From Puniceicoccaceae bacterium (GTDB lineage Bacteria; Verrucomicrobiota; Verrucomicrobiia; Opitutales; JAFGAQ01), in NCBI GenBank assembly GCA_028285755.1, contig JANQOQ010000006.1, positions 1,030,160 through 1,094,159 on the forward strand: DNA of 64,000 bases, read 5' to 3'. The notes below the pieces were generated by a model. That model worked only from the letters and a program-made list of their open reading frames with translations, did no database searches and was not told the origin of the DNA. Positions 8,356-16,096 of the stretch are shown in pieces (the first letter of the stretch is position 1; each line of letters begins with the position of its first letter). The position numbers were made by a program, and so were the translations under genes.

Positions 8356-8823
8356 ATGAGTTTTTCAGCTCCTGAAGGCTATCAAGCTGCCAATACCTAT
8401 CTCTGCATTAAAAACGCATCAGACGCCATCGAGTTTTACACAAAGGCATTTGGCGCTACCGAACGCATGCGCTTAAATTTGCCGGATGGCAAAATTATGC
8501 ATGCCGAAATTCAATTCGGCGATGTCGTCATTATGATTTCTGATGAATTACCGGACTGGGGAATGCTTAGCCCAAGCTCACTGGGAGGTTCCCCCGCATC
8601 AATCATGCTTTATGTTGAGGATGCAGATATTGCTTTTAAAAGGGCTATTGACGCAGGCGCTACTGAGAATATGCCTGTTGAAGATCAGTTCTGGGGCGAC
8701 CGTATGGGCAGTGTCATGGATCCATTCGGCTATAAATGGAGTCTTACCACGCAAATTGAAAAAGTGGATCCTGCGGAAATCCAGCAACGCTTTGATGCCT
8801 GGATGCAGAGCCAAGACTGCTAG
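8356..8823 (+). CDS. VOC (glyoxalase/bleomycin-resistance) family protein, PhnB-like
   Basis: The product is 155 aa from the ATG at 8356 (MSFSAPEG); a TTG at 8311 in the same frame lies inside the upstream gene and is less likely. Two beta-alpha-beta-beta-beta units are visible: TYLCIKNASDAIEFYTKAFGATE with DGKIMHAEIQFGD, and SIMLYVEDADIAFKRAIDAGA with FWGDRMGSVMDPFGYKWSL. The motifs match the PhnB/YdcJ-like branch (COG2764). A metal-dependent enzyme or binding protein is likely; no substrate can be assigned. It is convergent with purU (2 bases apart). Confidence 0.85.
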   Translation: MSFSAPEGYQAANTYLCIKNASDAIEFYTKAFGATERMRLNLPDGKIMHAEIQFGDVVIMISDELPDWGMLSPSSLGGSPASIMLYVEDADIAFKRAIDAGATENMPVEDQFWGDRMGSVMDPFGYKWSLTTQIEKVDPAEIQQRFDAWMQSQDC

Positions 8824-8825
8824 AG

Positions 8826-9674
8826 TTAATCGAAGACGACCGTCTTATTCTGGTAGGTAAGGATACGTGAGCTCAGATGCCAACGAACCGCCTGGGCCAG
8901 TACAATCTTCTCAAGATCACTCCCCTTGCGCACAAGATCCTTTAATGTATGGCGGTGGTGCACCGGAGTAACCGCCTGATGAATAATCGGTCCTTCGTCG
9001 AGTATCTCAGTGGCGTAGTGAGCAGTTGCCCCGATAATCTTTACACCCCGTTGATAGGCTTGCCTGTAGGGATTTGCCCCTGCAAAGGCCGGTAAAAACG
9101 AATGATGCACATTAATCACGGGGTGCGCAAATTGATCCAGAAAATCGCCCGAAAGAATTTGCATGTAGCGAGCAAGGATCACCAATTCCACGCCACGCGC
9201 ATTCAGTAACTCCAGCTCAGCATTTTCAGCTTCCGCCTTCGTATCCCGACTGACGGGAAAATGATAGAAGTCCAGCCCATAACCCAGCGTGCTATCCTTT
9301 AGATCCTCATGATTTGAGATAACCATCTCAAGCTTCCCGGGCATTTCTCCGGATTTCCAACGCACGATCAGATCGTGAAAACAATGGTCATACTTCGATA
9401 CAAAGATTGCTACCTTTAGCTGCTGCTCAACATCCCTCACCTTGACTTCCATACCCAGCGATTTTGCGAGTGCCTTAAATTCACTGGCATCGCGATCAAG
9501 CCTTTCGGGTGCAGGTATCCACTCCACCCTTTGAAAGAAAATACCCGCTTCCTCATCCCGGTGTTGATCCGCATGCAGAATGTTCCCCCCCTGCTGCCAA
9601 ATCCAATTCGACACCTGGGCAACGAGGCCGGGCCTATCCGGTCCATGTAAAAGCGCTACTATGGATTGACTCAT
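8826..9674 (-). CDS. purU: Formyltetrahydrofolate deformylase
   Basis: A 282-aa enzyme that hydrolyses 10-formyl-THF to THF and formate, balancing the one-carbon pool. The N-terminal ACT domain (LLHGPDRPGLVAQVSNWIW, residues about 8-27) is followed by the formyltransferase fold: KVAIFVSKYDHCFHDLI, VISNHED, the catalytic HHSFLPAF (residues about 192-199) and GATAHYATEILDEGPII. The ACT domain and the absence of a large C-terminal domain distinguish it from purN and fmt. Length is standard. Confidence 0.95.
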   Translation of the reverse strand: MSQSIVALLHGPDRPGLVAQVSNWIWQQGGNILHADQHRDEEAGIFFQRVEWIPAPERLDRDASEFKALAKSLGMEVKVRDVEQQLKVAIFVSKYDHCFHDLIVRWKSGEMPGKLEMVISNHEDLKDSTLGYGLDFYHFPVSRDTKAEAENAELELLNARGVELVILARYMQILSGDFLDQFAHPVINVHHSFLPAFAGANPYRQAYQRGVKIIGATAHYATEILDEGPIIHQAVTPVHHRHTLKDLVRKGSDLEKIVLAQAVRWHLSSRILTYQNKTVVFD

Positions 9675-9709
9675 GGGATTGACTCTATTTTTTGAATGGA
9701 AGTTCTACT

Positions 9710-9739
9710 TTGAACGACTAAAGAGTATAAACAGATAAT
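9710..9739 (+). promoter_or_regulatory. Possible sigma-70 promoter of the DegP-type gene
   Basis: TTGAAC at 9710-9715 and GATAAT at 9734-9739 with an 18-base spacer, in the 165-base region between purU and the protease gene. It would leave a leader of about 95 bases before the ATG at 9840. No other stronger pair is seen. Assignment by eye. Confidence 0.35.
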
Positions 9740-9839
9740 ATTATTCACCTTTAAAGAAAGCATTCGACTGAAATAAACGTTAGTAATTATGGTGATACTT
9801 TGGATGTTTTTAAAAATCTATAAATTACTCAATATAAGT

Positions 9840-11318
9840 ATGTTTCAACACACATCGATACACATTAAAACCATAATATTCGGCTTGGCCGGCACATTGG
9901 CAAGCAATCTCTTGATGGCCCAGGAAGATCTGGCTGAAAAATTTCCTTTGGATGAGCGCCCTATTGATCGCGCAGATACACCCATGCTTACCTCCTATGC
10001 CAATCAATTGGAAAACATTCAGGAAGCGGTTGTCGCGGTTTACACAGCCAATCGCGTTACCGTCAATCGACGGGGCTCGGACCCATTTGAAGATATGCTT
10101 CGCCGCTTTTACGGCATTCCGGCTCCTGAAAGAGACGATAATGAGAATGACGAAGACGAAGAACGGCTCCAAAGCGTCGGTCAGGGCTCAGGAGTCATTA
10201 TATCATCCGATGGTTATATTTTAACGAACAATCACGTAATATCCGATCGACAGGGAGATGAAGTCGATGAGGTGTATGTTTCCCTTGGTGATGACGTGGA
10301 ATACGAAGCCGAAATCATTGGAACTGACCCTAAGACCGATATCGCACTCCTGAAAATTGAGAGTGACGATCCTCTGCCCTATGCAAATATGACCGACAGC
10401 GATAATCTCCGCATCGGCGATATTGTATTCGCGATCGGTAATCCGCTGGGTGTGGGCAAAACCGTTACCATGGGGATCGTTTCGGCCAAAAGCCGGCGCA
10501 TTGGCCTACTCGGGCAACAAGCCTACGAGAGCTTTATTCAAACCGATGCATCCATCAACGTGGGCAACTCCGGTGGCGCACTTGTAGACGCCGAGGGTCG
10601 CCTCGTGGGCATCAATACTGCCATCGTGTCCCAGTCCGGAGGTAACATCGGCATTGGTTTCGCAGTGCCTATCAAACTCGCACGCAGCATTATGGTCTCT
10701 TTATTGACCGATGGTGAAATCCGCCGTGGTCTGCTAGGTGTGGAGATCACTGGGCTTGATCAGGACACCGCAGAGTCTTTCGGCCTCGAAGATACCCGGG
10801 GAGCACTGGTTAACACGGTTATGGAAAATCTACCTGCCGAAAAAGCAGGCATCGAATATGGCGACATTATCATCCGCGTAAACGGAAAGGAAATAGAGGA
10901 CGATGCGGATCTCCGTTTCACGATCGCCAGCTACCGTCCGGGAGAAACGATTGATGTCACCTTCATACGGGACGGCGAAGAGCAAACCGTCAGTGTGACC
11001 CTGTCTGATATCGATGATCCCTTTGGCACCGGCCTGAGCAGTGTTGATCAAATAATCCCGGGCGTAAGTGTGACTACCTTGGACGATAACTTACGCGAGC
11101 AATATGGCATACCGGATGACTTGGATGGCCTCATCATTGAGGATGTTGATGTCGATTCCGGCCTAACCAGAAGTCTCTCTGAAGGGATGCTTATCATTGA
11201 AATCAACGGCAACCCGGTGAATACCGTACGTGAGGCTCGCGATGCGCTGCGCAGTGGCATCAACCGCCTCTACGTATACCGTCGGGGTAACTATGGATTT
11301 GTAGCAGTCCGCATGTAA
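9840..11318 (+). CDS. DegP/DegQ-type periplasmic serine protease with two PDZ domains
   Basis: 492 aa from the ATG at 9840, chosen because it puts a normal signal peptide (IKTIIFGLAGTLASNLLMAQ) at the N-terminus; an ATG at 9789 adds 17 residues. The trypsin-like domain has His132 (TNNHVI), Asp167 (KTDIALLKI) and Ser244 (VGNSGGAL), and GSGVIISSDGYIL. PDZ1 starts near RRGLLGVEI (residue about 300) and PDZ2 near PGVSVTTLDD (about 410). An acidic insertion (RDDNENDEDEE) lies in the LA-loop region. Members degrade or chaperone misfolded envelope proteins. It ends in a strong terminator. Confidence 0.93.
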   Translation: MFQHTSIHIKTIIFGLAGTLASNLLMAQEDLAEKFPLDERPIDRADTPMLTSYANQLENIQEAVVAVYTANRVTVNRRGSDPFEDMLRRFYGIPAPERDDNENDEDEERLQSVGQGSGVIISSDGYILTNNHVISDRQGDEVDEVYVSLGDDVEYEAEIIGTDPKTDIALLKIESDDPLPYANMTDSDNLRIGDIVFAIGNPLGVGKTVTMGIVSAKSRRIGLLGQQAYESFIQTDASINVGNSGGALVDAEGRLVGINTAIVSQSGGNIGIGFAVPIKLARSIMVSLLTDGEIRRGLLGVEITGLDQDTAESFGLEDTRGALVNTVMENLPAEKAGIEYGDIIIRVNGKEIEDDADLRFTIASYRPGETIDVTFIRDGEEQTVSVTLSDIDDPFGTGLSSVDQIIPGVSVTTLDDNLREQYGIPDDLDGLIIEDVDVDSGLTRSLSEGMLIIEINGNPVNTVREARDALRSGINRLYVYRRGNYGFVAVRM

Positions 11319-11341
11319 AAACCAATCCCATCGCTATTTTG

Positions 11342-11374
11342 AAAAGGCCCTTTGTTTTGCAGAGGGCCTTTTTT
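11342..11374. terminator. Bidirectional rho-independent terminator
   Basis: The hairpin AAAAGGCCCT (11342-11351) / AGGGCCTTTT (11363-11372) has an 11-base loop and is followed by a T run on +. It is flanked by As on the minus side, so it can stop both the DegP-type gene and the convergent SRPBCC gene, whose stop codon lies in it. Confidence 0.85.
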
Positions 11375-11909
11375 ATTGGGATTCCAAAAAACGCTTCAGT
11401 GCCTGTAACCGCGCAGTAATTTCTGTCTCAATGGGAGCAGCTTCGAACAAATGGGCAAACCGACCCATCGGATAACCGAGATTACCACGCACCGTGTATA
11501 TAACACTTGAGGAATCACCCCTCAAAGGCCGAAACTCCCAACTAATCAACTCAAACTCGTTGGAATCAGTATACTCCTTTAAGATTTGGATGTACTCATT
11601 CGGGGTTAGTTGCGTAATCTCATAACTTCCGTTGCCAAACGCGACACTTTGCCAGGAGATGGCATGCAACAACTGCGCAGAATCACCCCGAATTTCGTAG
11701 CTTGAAATATTTGTATCTGAAAATTCGGGATCCCAGTTCACAAGATACTCAAAATCTGTAAGTATAGTGTACGTCCGATCCGGCTGTAGCTTCACATCGA
11801 TGGTCTGCTGCACTTCATACTCACCCGGTAGGACGGCAGCGATAATCAGGAATACCAATAACAACAGGATAAGCCCAATCAACAACCCCTTCAGTATCTT
11901 CATAGCCAT
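11373..11909 (-). CDS. SRPBCC (START/polyketide-cyclase-like) family protein with N-terminal membrane anchor
   Basis: A 178-aa protein. The first about 28 residues are one long hydrophobic helix (GLLIGLILLLLVFLIIAAV) after a basic start, then GEYEVQQTIDVKLQPDRTYTILTDFEYLVNWDPEF, the usual opening of SRPBCC helix-grip domains, and ISWEFRPLRGDSSSVIYTV near the end. It is probably periplasmic with a membrane anchor and binds a hydrophobic ligand. Two ATGs (11909, 11903) are possible starts. The substrate is unknown. Confidence 0.75.
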   Translation of the reverse strand: MAMKILKGLLIGLILLLLVFLIIAAVLPGEYEVQQTIDVKLQPDRTYTILTDFEYLVNWDPEFSDTNISSYEIRGDSAQLLHAISWQSVAFGNGSYEITQLTPNEYIQILKEYTDSNEFELISWEFRPLRGDSSSVIYTVRGNLGYPMGRFAHLFEAAPIETEITARLQALKRFLESQ

Positions 11910-11956
11910 GCAGTTAGGCCATTTTTAAGATAAACTCAATCAGATAAAAGCAGCCT

Positions 11957-12484
11957 TTACCCAGCAAGAGAGATCTTTTGTGTCAGGCTTAACTCCACAT
12001 TCGACAGATCAAACACCTGATCCACCAGGGAATCCAGATTTGCGTTGGGTTGCAGTGCAGCCAATTGCAGTATCGACTCTATCCTGCCCAATTTCTCAGC
12101 AGCAGCCTGGGCAATCCCATCGTCATTTAAGTGATAGATTGCCTGAGTGTCACTTTGGATAACCCACCCTGCTTCAGTCGCCTCGAGGCTAAAATCGGCA
12201 TTCAAAGGTTGGCTGTTTAGGAATTCCCGCAGCTCAGTATCCTGCATCAACTGTTGCTTCAGGCGATCGGAAAGTAATTCCAGACTGCTCACCCCCGTCA
12301 CATGATTGGCACTTAGAAAGGATTCAAAATCCGCCTTATCGGGGTTCAAACTTTCCTCCAGGCGATTTTCGAAGCGCTCCATCTGCGCTACGCGGTTAAC
12401 CGGTTTCTGGGTCTTTTCAGGGCTCAGGAAATTGATTAACTGTTTTCCAGCCTGAACTGCCAACGAACTGATAATAGGTTCCAT
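11957..12484 (-). CDS. Unknown cytoplasmic protein, 175 aa
   Basis: I do not recognise this family. The protein is hydrophilic with predicted helices (LEESLNPDKADFESFL, LELLSDRLKQQLMQD), no signal peptide and no cysteine cluster. Its central part contains a short beta-rich piece (WVIQSDTQAIYHLNDD) and the C-terminal half is helical. It lies between tyrA and the SRPBCC gene on the same strand with gaps of 90 and 47 bases. Codon usage matches the neighbours, and the ATG at 12484 is a natural start, so I take it as real. Confidence 0.7.
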   Translation of the reverse strand: MEPIISSLAVQAGKQLINFLSPEKTQKPVNRVAQMERFENRLEESLNPDKADFESFLSANHVTGVSSLELLSDRLKQQLMQDTELREFLNSQPLNADFSLEATEAGWVIQSDTQAIYHLNDDGIAQAAAEKLGRIESILQLAALQPNANLDSLVDQVFDLSNVELSLTQKISLAG

Positions 12485-12574
12485 AATGGGTATTTAACTC
12501 GGATGCGGCATGAATTGCCTGAAATGAGATTAATACCCCCATCGTAGCACGATGCAGGCCAAAGTGTCCCCTGC

Positions 12575-13429
12575 CTAATTGAGCTGATCCCGAAAAGATT
12601 TCCCCTGCTCCAGTATTTCACCCAGTGTATCCGCGTCCCCCGCTTCAATTCGGTATTTGATTTCCTCTAGATTAAGGATCAGTGAAGAAAGCATCGGCAT
12701 GATTTGTTCGCGGTTCTGCTGGATGATGTCCTTCCACACGGGGACACTGCCGGAAGCGATCCGGGTGGTATCTGCAAGCCCGTTTCCCGCATGTTTGAGC
12801 CAGGTACTATCGACACTTTTTGCAAGGGTGTAACTAAGTGCAGAAGCCACCAAATGAGGCAAGTGGCTCACACTCGCCACGATACGATCATGCACTTCAG
12901 GGGTCGTTTCCGTAAGCTCCATCCCAAGCAAACTCCAAAACTCAAGAATCTGATTTAGTGCGCCATTTTCTGTTTGATCTGTAGGGGTCACAAAACATGG
13001 CATACCTTCAAAAAGCGAAGCATCCGCATACTCATGGCCACTTTTTTCAGAGCCCGCCATGGGGTGCGATCCCACAAAATGCGTCCCGGAATCAGCCAAT
13101 GCGGCCTCACACTGTTCAACAATCATTGATTTCGTGCTGCCTACATCCGAAACAATAGCACCCTTCCTTAAATGGGGTGCAATGACCCTTGCAATACGCC
13201 CTACAACCCCCACCGGAGAGGCGATCCACACCAAATCTGCATCCACCACCGATTGTTCCAGATCGTCAAATACGCAGTCACACCAATCCTCACGTTGACA
13301 AGCCTTACGTACCTCTGCCCGGCGTGCCCATATGCGTATTTCGCCAGCCATCCCCTTCTCTCGCATGGCAGCCGCAAGCGAAGCCCCTAATAGCCCGGGA
13401 GCAATAATGGTAACGATATCAAATTTCAT
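12575..13429 (-). CDS. tyrA: Prephenate dehydrogenase
   Basis: A 284-aa NAD(P)-dependent enzyme of tyrosine synthesis, converting prephenate to 4-hydroxyphenylpyruvate. The N-terminal Rossmann fold reads IIAPGLLGASLA, so the first glycine of the usual GxGxxG is replaced by Ala. Then come VWIASPVGV, SDVGSTKS, the signature HFVGSHPMAGSEKSG with its catalytic His (about residue 145), HDRIVASVSHLPHLVASAL and the C-terminal helical domain. There is no C-terminal ACT domain, so feedback by tyrosine is not evident. Length is typical of the short monofunctional form. Confidence 0.93.
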   Translation of the reverse strand: MKFDIVTIIAPGLLGASLAAAMREKGMAGEIRIWARRAEVRKACQREDWCDCVFDDLEQSVVDADLVWIASPVGVVGRIARVIAPHLRKGAIVSDVGSTKSMIVEQCEAALADSGTHFVGSHPMAGSEKSGHEYADASLFEGMPCFVTPTDQTENGALNQILEFWSLLGMELTETTPEVHDRIVASVSHLPHLVASALSYTLAKSVDSTWLKHAGNGLADTTRIASGSVPVWKDIIQQNREQIMPMLSSLILNLEEIKYRIEAGDADTLGEILEQGKSFRDQLN

Positions 13430-13500
13430 AAGCGTTCAGCGATTTGGGGGGACTCATTATAGAAGTTGCTGAGCATATTGGATTTAAAGCACCTATAGAG

Positions 13501-13529
13501 TCAATAGCGATGGTAATTACACCTATTGA
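13501..13529. repeat. 7-bp inverted repeat upstream of the ankyrin/TonB_C gene
   Basis: TCAATAG at 13501-13507 and CTATTGA at 13523-13529, separated by 15 bases, in the 205-base gap between tyrA and the ankyrin gene. It could be an operator; nothing else clear is in this gap. Chance occurrence is possible. Confidence 0.25.
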
Positions 13530-13634
13530 TAGCGGTTTTAGTTATGGGATTCACCCTCAATCAAGATCCGAATATCATTGGCAAAACAATCAAATCTATT
13601 AGCGTAATCTTTCGAAACCATCATAAATTCGGCT

Positions 13635-16025
13635 ATGAATTCCTCTCTTCTTCGTATTGCTCAATTCGCCTGTATACTCACTGCAACCAGTCTGCTCAGC
13701 CTACAAGCAGATATCAAACTCAAGTATCGCAGTGGGGAAACCATATACGAAATCGCCGGCCACGACAGCGGCAAACCCTTCGCCCTCCTCAACGGCCAGA
13801 AAAAATACATGCCCCCGCGCGGCCACTGGATCGTCGACGCCACCTTCCAGGAAATCATCGAAAACGGCTTTATTATGCCTGTTTACATGGTAAAAAAGAT
13901 GCCTGAGAAAGATACTGGATCGAAGGGTAATGTATATGAAGGCACTATAAATGCAGGTATACTCGAATTTGCCCACACTGCTTTCAAAAGTAATCAATTC
14001 TTCAAAACCATTTGGTCATTGGAGAACGACATATATTATCATATTGCTGTTGTTTGGGTATCAGGCAGTGAAAAATCAAATGCAGATATTGCTTATCATC
14101 ATACAAATACTCGAAGCATCATTTATAAAGACGAAAAGAACCTTCGAAGTTTTAATCTAACAGTGAATGCTTCAGAAGCTATTCAGGAATCGTATCCAGT
14201 AGTCTTGGTATTCAATAAAGATAGTGGGATTATAAAACCAAAACCCAATTTTCTATTTGATATAGTTAGAAAGACAGCGAAATCGAATGGAAATGCATTC
14301 GATTATATTGGTGCTGATGAAAAACTCCCCACTAATAAAATTCTGGATTATCAACTAGTTCATTGGCTAAGTGCTATTGGCAATCTTGAAACTTTCAAAG
14401 ATTCGCGTTTCCCCAAAAAACTTCTTTCCATTGAAGGTCTTAATGAGCACACCCCTGTTTCAATAGCGACTATAACTGGTAAAGCTGAACTAGTATCCCA
14501 TCTACTCGGTCTCGGAGTAAACCCAAACAAAAAGATTCTAAGCGGCCAGGCACCCATAAACCTTGCTGCTGTTACTGGTGATTATGATATTGCAAAATCA
14601 CTAATAGAGGCTGGTGCACGCACTAGCCCTCATAATCGCCTGCAAAGCCCCCCAATTTTTGATGCACTTAATCACCAACAGGGTAAAGTAGTAAAATTAT
14701 TAGCGGAGAATGGAGCGCGATTTCGCCCTGATCGCGAGTCTACCGAAGCGTTCCTCATGAACATGGCTAGCCAGGATGAAATCGAGATCGTAGAATACCT
14801 CATCCAAAAAAAAATACGGCTCCATCCGAGAAACCATGATTCTCATGCTCTGATTGCCGCCTCGGTATCAGCTAGTCCGGAAATGATTCAATTATTAATT
14901 GATAATGGATCTAAAATAGATGAACCTAGTAAATCCGGTTGGACTGCCTTAATGGTGGCAGCTATGAGTAACCCAAAGGCAGCCAAAACCCTTGTTGAAA
15001 ATGGTGCCAATATTCATCATAAAAATGACAAGGGTATTTCCGCAATTCACATTGCTATTGGGAATAGACAAGTAGAAACCACTGACCTCCTTCTATCAGC
15101 AGGGGCAGATCCCAATTTAATCAACCCAGATGGCACACCTTTATTCTGGCTAGCAACAGCCAGTGATAATCGCATTGGTCTGAATCAGCTTATTGAAGCA
15201 GGTGCTATATGTGAAGTTTCTCCAGAGACTGCAATACCAATTATGGAATATGCATTTCGCTATGACATACCAGAAATCGTTGAAATCACATTAAACCAAT
15301 GCCTGGATCCTGATTTTTACTTCTACGAAGATTTCTCAGCTTACTGGGTAGCAAACTATTACGGATCCTCAGAGGTAGCTAAAATGCTAAAAAGCAAAGG
15401 TATTGAAGAAAACCTTTCGCAAGCACCCAATAACTTCGTTAACAGTCAATTAGTTAGTCATAAAATAAAACCTCTAAAGGCATTTTTACCACCGTATAAG
15501 GCAGAATTACAGAAACAATTTGGTGAGTTCACAGCTGTAGTAAGCGTAATTATCGATGAAAACGGTATGGTTCGATTTCCAAAAGTAACTGAGGCACCCG
15601 ATAATAGAAACATAAGAAAAACTATTCAGGAAACGATCAACAAGTGGGTTTTTCATCCAATCACACACGAAAATGGACCAGTGAGGACACGCGTAAATAT
15701 TCCGCTCACATTCATCCCAGAAGCTGAATTAGAAGATATTTTTGATCTTAATAGTGTGGAAACAAAACCCGAGTTAATTGAGGCAGCCCGTTTGGATTTT
15801 CCCAGGGAATATCTAACAAACAAAATAGATGCACAAGTCTTAGTTGAATTTGTAATCGATGAAGAGGGAAGAGTTAGTAATATCGAAATAATAAACTTTT
15901 CACATATAGGTTTGGTTAAACCTGCAGTTGAATCGTTACGCCAGTGGAAATACAAACCAGGTGTTAATAATGGTAAACCAGTTAAAGTAAGAGCCAGATT
16001 ACCCATGGGTGTTAACTTTAAATAG
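13635..16025 (+). CDS. Exported ankyrin-repeat protein with two C-terminal TonB-like domains
   Basis: A 796-aa protein. A signal peptide (residues about 1-25, cleavage near LSLQA) is followed by a unique region to about residue 260. Then come at least six ankyrin repeats (about 270-500: for example TPVSIATITGKAELVSHLL, INLAAVTGDYDIAKSLIEAGA, SGWTALMVAAMSNPKAAKTLV). Two tandem TonB_C-like domains end the protein, near residues 620-700 (FTAVVSVIIDENGMVRFPK, INKWVFHPI) and 720-796 (DAQVLVEFVIDEEGRVSN, SLRQWKYKPG). There is no N-terminal TonB transmembrane/proline-rich stretch. TonB_C binds receptor TonB boxes or peptidoglycan; the ankyrins suggest a protein-protein scaffold. Bases up to about 13900 are GC-rich with C-ending codons; the rest is AT-rich. 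Confidence 0.85.
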   Translation: MNSSLLRIAQFACILTATSLLSLQADIKLKYRSGETIYEIAGHDSGKPFALLNGQKKYMPPRGHWIVDATFQEIIENGFIMPVYMVKKMPEKDTGSKGNVYEGTINAGILEFAHTAFKSNQFFKTIWSLENDIYYHIAVVWVSGSEKSNADIAYHHTNTRSIIYKDEKNLRSFNLTVNASEAIQESYPVVLVFNKDSGIIKPKPNFLFDIVRKTAKSNGNAFDYIGADEKLPTNKILDYQLVHWLSAIGNLETFKDSRFPKKLLSIEGLNEHTPVSIATITGKAELVSHLLGLGVNPNKKILSGQAPINLAAVTGDYDIAKSLIEAGARTSPHNRLQSPPIFDALNHQQGKVVKLLAENGARFRPDRESTEAFLMNMASQDEIEIVEYLIQKKIRLHPRNHDSHALIAASVSASPEMIQLLIDNGSKIDEPSKSGWTALMVAAMSNPKAAKTLVENGANIHHKNDKGISAIHIAIGNRQVETTDLLLSAGADPNLINPDGTPLFWLATASDNRIGLNQLIEAGAICEVSPETAIPIMEYAFRYDIPEIVEITLNQCLDPDFYFYEDFSAYWVANYYGSSEVAKMLKSKGIEENLSQAPNNFVNSQLVSHKIKPLKAFLPPYKAELQKQFGEFTAVVSVIIDENGMVRFPKVTEAPDNRNIRKTIQETINKWVFHPITHENGPVRTRVNIPLTFIPEAELEDIFDLNSVETKPELIEAARLDFPREYLTNKIDAQVLVEFVIDEEGRVSNIEIINFSHIGLVKPAVESLRQWKYKPGVNNGKPVKVRARLPMGVNFK

Positions 16026-16050
16026 ATTAGCCAGAAGTTCATCCCACCTT

Positions 16051-16074
16051 CCCGCTTGACTCATCGAGTGCGGG
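16051..16074 (+). promoter_or_regulatory. Stem-loop in the lysS leader
   Basis: CCCGC (16051-16055) pairs with GCGGG (16070-16074), and inside it ACTC (16059-16062) pairs with GAGT (16066-16069) around a 3-base loop. No T run follows, so it is not a clean terminator. It lies 22 bases before the lysS ATG and could affect translation or be the remnant of a terminator for the ankyrin gene. Confidence 0.35.
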
Positions 16075-16096
16075 TGATGTGCTAAAGGGTTTAGCC

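Noticed and set aside
13526-13906. A 126-codon frame overlapping the start of the ankyrin gene
   Set aside because: It shares the GC-rich 5' segment in another frame, has no domain and is rich in Arg/Pro as shadow frames are.
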